64,000 bases of DNA. It comes from Roseiarcus fermentans. GTDB taxonomy: Bacteria > Pseudomonadota > Alphaproteobacteria > Rhizobiales > Beijerinckiaceae. Within the stretch, counting starts at the first letter, position 1, and the number at the start of each line of letters is the position of its first letter. A program made the translations under genes and the position numbers. The notes below the pieces were generated by a model that saw only the letters and a program-made list of their open reading frames with translations, did no database searches and had not been told where the DNA came from. Location of the stretch: positions 81,055 through 145,054 of the forward strand of contig NZ_QNRK01000017.1 of NCBI RefSeq assembly GCF_003315135.1. Reading direction: 5' to 3'. Below are positions 34,863 through 44,250 of the stretch, piece after piece.

Positions 34863-35380
34863 CACGTCGACCTCTTTGAATACGATCAACTTACTGGACT
34901 GTTTTGGCCAGCGCAAGCGGCGCGCGCGGCGCCGCCGCAGGGAAAACGACGCCGCGCCGACCGGCCCCGGCGCGGGGCGGAATGCCGAACACAATCCGGC
35001 CGAAACCCTCGCCCATCGTGGCGGCTTTCCTCATCGGTCGCCGTCGGCGCGGCCTCGAAAGTCGGCGACGCCGACACGCGCCGGCTTCACGATGACGCCG
35101 GTCCGGCATAACCTTCCGGACCGCGCCGCCGTTCCGCCGACCGGCGGCAGGGCGGATCGGAGCGCGCCGGCTCCGGCGTTGGGGGGGCGGCGCAGATTCG
35201 GGAGGAAGGCGATGCGAGCGGAGCCGATCGAGCGCGCGCGGACGGGGACCGGGCGGGCGATGCGCCCCGGCCGGTCCGATCGCGCGGCGCGGCGGAACGC
35301 GCCGGCGCGCCGGCGCAAGCGATGCGAATCGCGCCCGGGCGGGCGATCGCGCCACCCCGAGACGACCTGAAGGACCGACC
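34863..35380. other. divergent intergenic region, no gene seen
   Basis: About 520 bases between cysK (reverse) and the HAD gene (forward). The first 50 bases next to cysK are AT-rich (GATCAACTTACTGGACTG), consistent with the cysK promoter. The remainder is very G+C-rich with no recognisable coding text, repeat or RNA element. Confidence 0.5.
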
Positions 35381-36043
35381 ATGGACGACATCGTCTTCCT
35401 GTTCGACGTCGACAACACGCTGCTCGACAACGACCGCGTGCAGCAGGACCTCGACGCGCATCTTTCCGCCGCCTACGGCGAGGCGAGGCGAAGCCGCTAC
35501 TGGGCGATCTACGACGAGCTGTTCGCGACGCTCGGCTACGCCGACTATTTCGGCGCGCTGCAGCGGCTCCGTCTCGAAGCCCTTTACGAGCCCCGCCTGC
35601 TCGCGCTCGCGGCATGGCTGATCGACTATCCTTTCGCCGAGCGGCTGTTCCCCGGCGCCCTCGATGCGGTCGACCACGTGCGCCAATGGGGCCGCGTCGT
35701 CCTCTTGTCGGACGGCGACGCGGTGTACCAGCCGCGCAAGGCCGAGCGTTCGGGCCTCTCGGGCGCGTTCGGCGGCGAGGTTCTCATCTTCGTGCACAAG
35801 GAAAAGGAGCTCGATTTCATCGAGCGGCTCTATCCGGCGCGGCGATACGCGCTTATCGACGACAAGCTGCGCGTCCTCTCGGCGGTCAAGGCGGTGTGGG
35901 GCGACAGGGTCGCAACCGTCTTTCCGCGCCAGGGACGCTACGCCCGCGACGCGGAGACGCTCGCGAGTCATCCGAAGGCCGACGTCACGATCGAGACGAT
36001 CCGCGACATCGTCGCGCTCGACCGCGGCGCGTTCGCGCCTTAG
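35381..36043 (+). CDS. HAD family hydrolase
   Basis: 220-residue haloacid-dehalogenase-like phosphatase. Motif I is [13 protein letters not shown] (nucleophile and acid aspartates), motif II is [11 protein letters not shown], and motif [20 protein letters not shown] carries the metal-binding Asp pair. The alpha-helical cap between motifs I and II fits subclass I. AAGGA precedes the ATG by seven bases. It is 35 bases from pgi, so it may belong to the same transcript and act on a sugar phosphate; substrate unknown. Confidence 0.87.
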   Translation: MDDIVFLFDVDNTLLDNDRVQQDLDAHLSAAYGEARRSRYWAIYDELFATLGYADYFGALQRLRLEALYEPRLLALAAWLIDYPFAERLFPGALDAVDHVRQWGRVVLLSDGDAVYQPRKAERSGLSGAFGGEVLIFVHKEKELDFIERLYPARRYALIDDKLRVLSAVKAVWGDRVATVFPRQGRYARDAETLASHPKADVTIETIRDIVALDRGAFAP

Positions 36044-36078
36044 GGGTTCCACGGTTTTCGCATCGAGGAGTGAAAACG

Positions 36079-37716
<1,638 letters not shown>

Positions 37717-37732
37717 CCGCGAGAGGCCCCGC

Positions 37733-38482
37733 ATGTCCGAGACCCTGTCGGTCGCCGCCCCGGACGGCTCGATCTCCGAGGCCGTCGTATACGCGGACTT
37801 CGCCTCGCTGATCGCCGGCGCCGCCGACACCATCGCCGCCGCGGCGGCGGAGGCGATCGCGGCGCGCGGACGCTTCACCATCGCGCTCTCCGGCGGCAAC
37901 ACGCCGCGCCCGGTCTACCAGCGCCTCGCCTCGGCGACGATCGACTGGCCGCACGTGCACGTGTTCTTCGGCGACGAGCGCTGCGTCTCGCCGCGCGACG
38001 CGCGCAGCAACTATCACATGGCCAAGGTGGCGCTGCTCGATCGCGTGCCCGTCCCCTCCGAGCACGTCTATCGCCTGCGCGGCGAAGATCCGCCCGAGGC
38101 TGCGGCCGACGCCTATGCCGCCGAGCTGCGCCGGGCGCTCGGCGAGGACGGCCGGCTCGACCTCGTGCTGCTCGGCCTCGGGCACGACGCCCATACCGCG
38201 TCGCTGTTTCCGGGGCTCGCCGCGGCCACCGAGACCCGGCGAACCGTGATGGCGTCCTACGTCGAATTCGTCGGCATGTGGCGGCTGTCGCTGACGCCGG
38301 CGGCGATCAACGCGGCGCGCCGCGTCCTGTTCGTCGTGACCGGCGAGGACAAGGCGGAAATCCTGCGCCGCGTGCTCAAGGGGCCGCGCGAGCCGGTGGT
38401 GCTGCCGGCCCAGGCGATCCACCCGAAGGAGCGTCCGGCCACCTGGCTTCTCGACCGCCAGGCGGCCGCGAAGCTCAAGTGA
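37733..38482 (+). CDS. pgl: 6-phosphogluconolactonase
   Basis: Hydrolyses 6-phosphogluconolactone in the pentose-phosphate/Entner-Doudoroff pathways. 249 residues of the DevB type, with FTIALSGGNTPRPVYQRLAS, HVFFGDERCVSPRDARSNYH and LVLLGLGHDAHTASLFPG as hallmarks. It starts 16 bases after pgi and is clearly in the same operon. No zwf or edd was found in the window. Confidence 0.95.
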   Translation: MSETLSVAAPDGSISEAVVYADFASLIAGAADTIAAAAAEAIAARGRFTIALSGGNTPRPVYQRLASATIDWPHVHVFFGDERCVSPRDARSNYHMAKVALLDRVPVPSEHVYRLRGEDPPEAAADAYAAELRRALGEDGRLDLVLLGLGHDAHTASLFPGLAAATETRRTVMASYVEFVGMWRLSLTPAAINAARRVLFVVTGEDKAEILRRVLKGPREPVVLPAQAIHPKERPATWLLDRQAAAKLK

Positions 38483-38494
38483 CGGCGGCCGGGC

Positions 38495-39058
38495 TCAGGC
38501 GACGGCGCGCCGCTTGCGGTCCCCGATCCACCAGTAGATCAGCATCAGCACGATCAGCACGACCGCGACGCCGAGCAGGAACAGCGACGCATCCTGAAGC
38601 CAGGCGATCGTCGGCACCGAGACGCCGAGAAACGCGCCGGTCAGGCACAGCCGCCACGCCCGCAGATTGAGCCCGGAGACGAAAACGCCGAGCGCGAGCT
38701 GCGTCAGGATCATCAGGGCGATCGCGTTGACGTCCACGGACCGCGTCACGGCGCTGACCGTGAGCAGGTACATCGCGAGCAGAAACGCCGCCCATTGCAG
38801 GACCTGAGTGACGACCATGGCCAATCGCCCGCCCCTGTCGGTATGGATCCAGCCGGCGACGATGCAGATCAGGGCGAAGATCGGCGTGACCACCAGCCAA
38901 TAATTGGGGGACGGCGTGCCGGTGAAGCTCGTCCAGCTGATCCCGACGAGGCCCAGCACGATGATCGCGACATAGGGCAGGTTGTCGATCAGGCCGCGCC
39001 AGATCCAGCTGCGCTGCGGAATTTGCGGAGTGGTGGTGGTTTCCTCGATGGACGTCAT
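38495..39058 (-). CDS. hypothetical membrane protein, five to six transmembrane segments
   Basis: 187-residue protein with a polar N-terminus (MTSIEETTTTPQIPQRSWIW) and hydrophobic segments such as NLPYVAIIVLGLVGI, YWLVVTPIFALICIVAG, VVTQVLQWAAFLLAMYLLTV, LCLTGAFLGV and LFLLGVAVVLIVLMLIYWWI, ending in a basic tail (GDRKRRAVA). I do not recognise a family. It is convergent with pgl. The start at 39058 is a choice; an ATG at 39103 in the same frame would add 15 residues. Confidence 0.75.
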   Translation of the reverse strand: MTSIEETTTTPQIPQRSWIWRGLIDNLPYVAIIVLGLVGISWTSFTGTPSPNYWLVVTPIFALICIVAGWIHTDRGGRLAMVVTQVLQWAAFLLAMYLLTVSAVTRSVDVNAIALMILTQLALGVFVSGLNLRAWRLCLTGAFLGVSVPTIAWLQDASLFLLGVAVVLIVLMLIYWWIGDRKRRAVA

Positions 39059-39478
39059 GGACAGCGCTTTCTCGCCCCCTCGGGAGACGCGGGTTCTCAT
39101 CATTCCCCGCCGGCGAGGTTAGCAAGAAAAGCCGCCCTGCGGAAACTCCCTTCCGATCGCAGCGGAAAACATGCGCGCCGCCCGGCGCAGGGCGCGGGAA
39201 CCGGGGCGAAGCGCAATTGTCATTGTCTTTGTACGTCAAGTTCCCTTTACAGGGCCGGTCCCTCCGGTTCGCATCCGGCCTGCGACCGATCGACGCAACC
39301 GACGATTCGCGGCTCGGCGCGGCCCACCGCCGGGCCGCGCCGTCTTCACCCGGGCGCATCTCCTTCCGTTCCGCTCAGCAAGCCATCGGGCGACAGCGTC
39401 CAGCCGCTCAGTGCGGAAAGCGGAGGGTGAGAATGGGGAATTTGATAGCGCGTCCCCGCAAGCTGGGACCCTTCACGA
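39059..39478. other. intergenic stretch, no gene seen
   Basis: About 420 bases between the membrane-protein gene and the SDR. No coding text of quality on either strand. An AT-richer portion (39217-39255, including CAATTGTCATTGTCTTTGTA) may carry the membrane-protein promoter. G+C falls toward the right end, where the SDR/AraC pair begins. Confidence 0.45.
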
Positions 39479-40192
39479 TCAGCCCACGCTGCTTCCGCCA
39501 TCGACCGCGTAAATCGAGCCCGTGATAAATTCGCATTTCGCAAGAAGCGCGATCACTTCCGCCACCTCGTCGGGTCGCCCGATCCTGCCGACGGGCAGCT
39601 TCGCAGCGTTGCTCGAGTAAAACGCTTCTCTGGCCTCAGTCGGCATGAAATCCCACAAGGGCGTGTCGATGAGCCCGGGGCTTACGGCATTGACCCGGAT
39701 CGGAGCGAGCTCAAGCGCCAGAGTGGGGATGGCGGCCTCGATGGCGCCATTGACAACGGCAGGGCCAACAGCGCTGCGGATGGCGGAGCGAGCTGAGCCG
39801 GCGGACACAAAAGTGATCGATCCGTTGGGGCGCATGTGGCGGGCAGCGACTTGGGCGACCAGGAGTTGCGCGAGGGTTTTCTGCTCGAATGCGGCCCTGA
39901 CCTCGTCAAGGTTGAGATCTCGGAACAGACCTATTCCCGTGCTTCCGGCTACGCAGATCACAACGGTGTCGACCGCGTTCATCGCCTCGAACACCCGCGA
40001 CACGGCGTCAACGTCCCGGGCGTCGGCCACCGCAGTCTCGACCTCGCCAATGCGCGCGGCTGCCGCAGCCAGTCTCGTCGCATCCCGCCCGACAATGGTG
40101 ACGCGGCTTCCGGTTTCCAGCAGCAGTCGTGCGGTTGCCTCGCCGATCCCCAAGCTCCCGCCAAACACCACGGCAATTTTCGGCTCGTCCAT
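39479..40192 (-). CDS. SDR family oxidoreductase
   Basis: 237-residue short-chain dehydrogenase. Nucleotide loop VVFGGSLGIGEATARLL (the first Gly-rich position is GGSLGIG), then VSAGSARSAIRSAVGPAVVN where the active-site Tyr of YxxxK is not evident (VGPAVVNGA), so catalysis may be altered. The C-terminus FITGSIYAVDGGSSVG is normal. ATG at 40192 with GGAAGGGA upstream. It is divergent from an AraC regulator, which probably controls it. Its G+C is visibly lower than the flanking genes. Confidence 0.82.
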   Translation of the reverse strand: MDEPKIAVVFGGSLGIGEATARLLLETGSRVTIVGRDATRLAAAAARIGEVETAVADARDVDAVSRVFEAMNAVDTVVICVAGSTGIGLFRDLNLDEVRAAFEQKTLAQLLVAQVAARHMRPNGSITFVSAGSARSAIRSAVGPAVVNGAIEAAIPTLALELAPIRVNAVSPGLIDTPLWDFMPTEAREAFYSSNAAKLPVGRIGRPDEVAEVIALLAKCEFITGSIYAVDGGSSVG

Positions 40193-40274
40193 CTCAGCGT
40201 CCCTTCCGCATTCATCGTCGCCCCGCCAAAGACATAACCCGCCGATGAGGTTGACGAGAATGCGAAACTTGGCC

Positions 40275-40284
40275 AATATATATT
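40275..40284. promoter_or_regulatory. AT-rich palindrome in the SDR/AraC divergent promoter
   Basis: AATATATATT, a perfect ten-base palindrome in an otherwise G+C-rich genome, within the 124-base gap between the divergent SDR and AraC genes. It probably contains or overlaps -10 elements for one or both genes; an exact promoter could not be assigned. Confidence 0.4.
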
Positions 40285-40316
40285 GAGAATTTGCCATTCT
40301 GCGCGAGCACGACTCT

Positions 40317-41126
40317 TTGCCGATCCTGCGTCAATGGAATGATCTGGCTGAGCTCATGCCCACGGTCGAATCCGCGCGTCGGGACGTCGTCACGGTCGGC
40401 GTCAAGATGGTGACTGAGGGCCTGGAGTTAGAGGATCATTCCCACCACAAGGCGGAACTCCTGTTGGGACTCTCCGGCGTCTTTCGTTGTGAAGTGGAGG
40501 GCGGCATCTGGATCGTGCCGCCGCAGAGCGCGCTGTGGGTTCCCGGTGGAATGGTTCATCGGATCGCGGTCTTCGGGAACATCGACAGCTATGCGGCCTT
40601 CTTCCAACCCGGGGCGGACGCGAAGCTGCCCACGAGGTGCTGCACCCTTGCCGTCACTCCGCTGTTGCGCGAGCTGATTGTCCGAAGCGCGCAGTTCCCG
40701 GCGGATCAGGAGGTCGCCGCAATCGAATCGGGTGTCGCGGCCTTGCTGCTTCATGAGGTCTCGACCGCGCCGCTCGGTAACTTTCACCTGCCAATGCCAA
40801 CCGATCCCCGGCTTCGCTCGATCTTCCAGGACATGATGACGAATCCAGCAGACCGCGGAACTCTTGAAACGTGGGCGAAACGTGCTGGTTTCAGTGTTCG
40901 CTCGCTGGAGCGCGTCATTGCCGCCGAGACTGGCATGAGCTTCGGCCGTTGGCGACAACAGTTGAGCATCACCCTCTCGGTGCAGTGGTTGGCGGGCGGC
41001 GCGTCCGTGAAGCAGGTTGCGGGCGACCTCGGGTACGAGAACGTCAGCAGCTTCATCACAATGTTCCGAAAGGCGCTCGGCGTATCGCCAGCCCGCTTTA
41101 TGGCGGAACGCACCGCCCGACATTGA
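40317..41126 (+). CDS. AraC family transcriptional regulator
   Basis: 269-residue regulator. The N-terminal cupin-like half has LEDHSHHKAELLLGLSGVFR and PPQSALWVPGGMVHRIAV. The C-terminal half has the double helix-turn-helix: TLETWAKRAGFSVRSLERVI and ASVKQVAGDLGYENVSSFIT followed by MFRKALGVSPARF. The TTG at 40317 is the first start; an in-frame ATG at 40356 is an alternative. It is divergent from the SDR gene and likely regulates it. Lower G+C suggests the pair was acquired together. Confidence 0.88.
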   Translation: MPILRQWNDLAELMPTVESARRDVVTVGVKMVTEGLELEDHSHHKAELLLGLSGVFRCEVEGGIWIVPPQSALWVPGGMVHRIAVFGNIDSYAAFFQPGADAKLPTRCCTLAVTPLLRELIVRSAQFPADQEVAAIESGVAALLLHEVSTAPLGNFHLPMPTDPRLRSIFQDMMTNPADRGTLETWAKRAGFSVRSLERVIAAETGMSFGRWRQQLSITLSVQWLAGGASVKQVAGDLGYENVSSFITMFRKALGVSPARFMAERTARH

Positions 41127-41323
41127 GAAACGCTCACTCCCCTTCGGAGGGCGCCGAGTTGGGTCATGGCGATCGGCGCTTCGGGCAATCGCTGGATTCC
41201 CGAGCCGTGAAGACCGCTTGGGGTCGAGTCCCGTCGCTCGGGCATCGTTCAAAATATTCCGGCGGTGTCCTCGTCAAGAGTCGGGCCATTTGCCGATCAA
41301 GGCCACATCGGCGCGCGAATCGG

Positions 41324-43030
41324 TCACTTGCCATGGCTGCGGATCCAGTCGCCGAGCGCCGTGTACTTCGGGCTCGTGGCCGGATCCTGGTCCTGATACT
41401 CGAGCGCGCCCCATTGGCCGAACCGGCCGTAGCCGCCGACGTCGTAGAACTGGTTGAACAGAGAGCCGCCCGACGCCTTCCACGCGTCCAGCAGATGCGT
41501 GTAGACCTGGGCCATGCCGGGGTCCCGCGCCGTCGCCGCATACAGGGCGGCGATCGCATCCTGCTCGGGGCCCGAGACGGCGCCGGCTTCGTTGCCGTCT
41601 CCTCCTTCGTAGACGGCCAGGCCGAGGCCCCATTTCTGCGCCCTCGCCCGGGCCGCCCTGAACTGCGGGGCGAGCTCGGCGTCGATCGACTCGTTCATCG
41701 CCCTGATCACGTCGCCCGGCGACATGCCGGCGACCTGCGCCCAGGTGAGCCTGCCGCTCTTGTAGGCCTTGCTCCAGCGCGACAGCGGGGCGACATAGCC
41801 GGCGGTGGCGATCACGTCGGCCTTCCCGGCCAGGCCGTTGACCGACTGGCCGTAGCTCAGGACGGTCTCGATCTCGCGCGGATCGGCGGCCCACTCGGCG
41901 ACCACGTGAACGATCCTGTCCTTGTCGGCGCCGTACTCGGCGTTCCAGATGTCGAAGATCTGCGACAGGCGCAGCGCGTAATAATACCACTGGCCGTGGG
42001 CGCTCCACGCGTCGGGGGGCGCGACCGGCCTGCCCTGGTCGTCCCTTGCGCAGGGAGCGCCGGGATTGCCGGTCAGACGCAGGGCGATCGCCTGCTCGCG
42101 CATGTGGCAGAACGACAGCGCAAAGCCGGCGTTCCAGATTTCGTTCGAATATTCGACCATCGGATGCAGGGTCGGTTTCAACGTCTCGTGAAAGAGCCTC
42201 GCCATTCGTCGGATGTAGTCGTCGCTGGCGAAGGTCGGAACGGAAACCCAGGGGTTCTCGTTCAGTTCGTTCGCCAGGGCGATGATGTCCTCGTAGGAGA
42301 CGCCCTTGACGTCGGGCCCGGGCGTCCAGGTCGCGGCGCTCGCCTGCGTGGCGTAGGTCGGCGCCCTTCGGTCCGACCACTCCCGCTGGGTGTCGTAGTT
42401 GGACAGTTGCCACGCCATGAAGCGAAGGGTGTTGAACGGCTTCAGCGTCCTGAGGAAGGGCGGATAAAAGGGACGGGTCTTGTCGGCGTCCTCGTATCCG
42501 GGGAGAATCATCCTGATGTTCCGGATCGGGTCGGACGGGTCCGTCTTCTGGATGACGAGAACGATGCCCGACGTCGGTCCGGCGGTCGGGGTGACCGCGA
42601 GGTCGATTTCGCCCGGCTTTCGTCCGACGATCGTGTTCGCGTTATAAAAAACGATCTCGCCCTGGCCTTCGTACAAGACCTTGTACACGCCGCCGGGGTA
42701 ATGGCCGTCGCCTCCGGTGAAGACGCGGGCATAGGCCTGCTGGTCGTAGCGCAGCGACTTGACCCACCCGTCGGGACCGATCACGCTCGCCCCTGGGTCG
42801 GCGGGGACGGGAGCTTTCGGATCGACCCATTTCGGGCCGAACCGCCACGGCGACGCTTGCCTGAACACGTCGACGAAAACGATCTCGGTCGCGGCCTCGT
42901 TGAGGTAGTTGGCCAGATTGATTCCCACCGCGCCGGGGGCGGGCTGAGCCGCCGGCGCCGGCAGGGGGTGGAGCGCCAGCGGGACGGAGACGGCGGCCGC
43001 GACGGCCACGACCTTGAAAGATGCCCTCAC
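41324..43030 (-). CDS. secreted TIM-barrel glycoside-hydrolase-like protein
   Basis: 568-residue exported protein. The signal peptide MRASFKVVAVAAAVSVPLAL ends near APAAQPAPG. The segment NENPWVSVPTFASDDYIRRM and TLHPMVEYSNEIWNAGFALS resembles clan-A glycosidases and related cellulose-binding proteins, where the Asn-Glu of SNEIW would be the acid/base; a possible second acid is in LAVYEGGDGNEAG. GVGINLANYLNE-like text starts the mature protein (GAVGINLANYLNEAATEIVF). I cannot name the family. It stands alone, with a likely polysaccharide-related periplasmic or extracellular role. Confidence 0.7.
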   Translation of the reverse strand: MRASFKVVAVAAAVSVPLALHPLPAPAAQPAPGAVGINLANYLNEAATEIVFVDVFRQASPWRFGPKWVDPKAPVPADPGASVIGPDGWVKSLRYDQQAYARVFTGGDGHYPGGVYKVLYEGQGEIVFYNANTIVGRKPGEIDLAVTPTAGPTSGIVLVIQKTDPSDPIRNIRMILPGYEDADKTRPFYPPFLRTLKPFNTLRFMAWQLSNYDTQREWSDRRAPTYATQASAATWTPGPDVKGVSYEDIIALANELNENPWVSVPTFASDDYIRRMARLFHETLKPTLHPMVEYSNEIWNAGFALSFCHMREQAIALRLTGNPGAPCARDDQGRPVAPPDAWSAHGQWYYYALRLSQIFDIWNAEYGADKDRIVHVVAEWAADPREIETVLSYGQSVNGLAGKADVIATAGYVAPLSRWSKAYKSGRLTWAQVAGMSPGDVIRAMNESIDAELAPQFRAARARAQKWGLGLAVYEGGDGNEAGAVSGPEQDAIAALYAATARDPGMAQVYTHLLDAWKASGGSLFNQFYDVGGYGRFGQWGALEYQDQDPATSPKYTALGDWIRSHGK

Positions 43031-43126
43031 GTCCGCCTCTCGGTTTGTCCGCGAATCGGCGCGGCCGGACCTGTTTACCGGGCCGCCGCCTTATTTTCAC
43101 GTCTCGGGGGCGCGGGCGCGCGCACG

Positions 43127-44014
43127 TCAGCCGGCGAGCCGCTTCTCGAACCATCGGTGCGCGTAAGGGTTGTCGTTGAAGCGGCCGATTTCGCGATAGC
43201 CCGCCTTGAGATACAGGGCGTGCGCCTCGGTCAGCGCCTTGTTGGTGTCGAGACGCAGAACGGCGAAACCCATCCGGCCCGCTTCGGCTTCGAGGCGATC
43301 GAGGATGCGCCGGGCCAGCCCGAGGCCGCGCGCCGGCGGCGCGGTCCAGACCCGCTTGATCTCGCCGGTCGCGTCGTCGATCCGCTTCAGGGCGCCGCAG
43401 CCGACGGGCTCGCCGCCGAGCCGCGCCAGGATGAACAGGCCGTTCGGCGGCGCGAGGTCCGCGGCCGGCGCCGAGCGGTCGGCCGCCGGGTCGAAGCCCC
43501 CTTCGAAGCGGTCGGCGAGCTCGCGAAAATAGCTGCCCAGGCACCATTGCGCCTCGGCGCTCGCCGGCGGCTCGGGCGCAATCTCCACCGCCGCGGCCGA
43601 AAGGAGCCGTTCGACCTCGCCCATCGCGGCGACGAGACGGGCCCGCCGGGCCGGGTCGAGGGGCGCGAGCAGCGAGGCCGCGAGCCGGTCGGAGAGCGCG
43701 TCGTAGGCTGCGATCTCGGCCCGCCCGGTGGTCGTCGCACTGGCGCGGCGGCGGCGCGCGTCGGGCCGGCCGGGGACGACCTCGATCAGGCCCTGCGCCT
43801 CGAGCGACCGCAGAAGCCGGCTCAGATAGCCGGCGTCGAGACCGAGCCGGGCGCGTAGCGCCCGCGCCTCCGCGCCGTCCGCGCCGATCTCGAACAAGAG
43901 CCGCGCCTCGCCGAGCGGCCGGCCGCGCTCGAGATAGCTCTGGTCGAGCGCGCCGACGGCCTGCGTCACGACGCGGTTGAAGCGGCGAACCTGGGCGATC
44001 TCGCGGGTGTCCAT
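43127..44014 (-). CDS. MarR-type regulator fused to GNAT acetyltransferase
   Basis: 295-residue fusion. Residues 1-140 are a MarR winged helix (REIAQVRRFNRVVTQAVGAL, LGEARLLFEIGADGAEARAL, LGLDAGYLSRLLRSLEAQGL, VVPGRPDARRRRASATTTGR). Residues about 160-295 are a GNAT domain (LFILARLGGEPVGCGALKRI, APPARGLGLARRILDRLEAE, ALYLKAGYREIGRFNDNPYA). Such bifunctional proteins are widespread, with unknown substrates. A perfect palindrome lies two bases upstream of the ATG, suggesting autoregulation. Confidence 0.92.
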   Translation of the reverse strand: MDTREIAQVRRFNRVVTQAVGALDQSYLERGRPLGEARLLFEIGADGAEARALRARLGLDAGYLSRLLRSLEAQGLIEVVPGRPDARRRRASATTTGRAEIAAYDALSDRLAASLLAPLDPARRARLVAAMGEVERLLSAAAVEIAPEPPASAEAQWCLGSYFRELADRFEGGFDPAADRSAPAADLAPPNGLFILARLGGEPVGCGALKRIDDATGEIKRVWTAPPARGLGLARRILDRLEAEAGRMGFAVLRLDTNKALTEAHALYLKAGYREIGRFNDNPYAHRWFEKRLAG

Positions 44015-44016
44015 TC

Positions 44017-44032
44017 TCTGACTTTAGTCAGA
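44017..44032. promoter_or_regulatory. likely autoregulatory operator of the MarR-GNAT gene
   Basis: TCTGACTTTAGTCAGA: perfect seven-base arms with a TT centre, ending two bases before the ATG at 44014. MarR proteins bind such palindromes. Its position at the start codon implies that binding would block transcription or that the transcript begins within it. Confidence 0.6.
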
Positions 44033-44250
44033 TTCTTTGGAAGGGAGCAATGGTCGTCGGCGCTGCGAGTCCCGCTTTCCAGGAGGTTAACGCTGTCGCT
44101 CACGCCCGCTGGCTGGCCCACCTCTCCCTGCAGGTTCCCGGATTATGGGTTTGTCAGGGAGACCAAACACCGCTAATAAGGTAGCAAATCAATGTGGAAC
44201 TCGACGGGATGTTAACGCATCGGGCAGACGGTTCCTGGACTGAAGGAGAC

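Noticed and set aside
35614..36078. In-frame N-terminal extension of pgi overlapping the HAD gene
   Set aside because: The extension is Arg-rich antisense-like text; the ATG at 36079 has GAGGAG upstream and gives the normal Pgi start.
42646..42670. Intrinsic terminator or promoter at an AT-rich spot inside the glycosidase-like gene
   Set aside because: It lies inside a well-supported coding region and has no paired stem.
44040..44250. tRNA or integration site beside the AT-rich RelA/SpoT-domain gene
   Set aside because: No cloverleaf or T-loop motif could be formed, and no flanking direct repeat was found on either side of the AT-rich segment.
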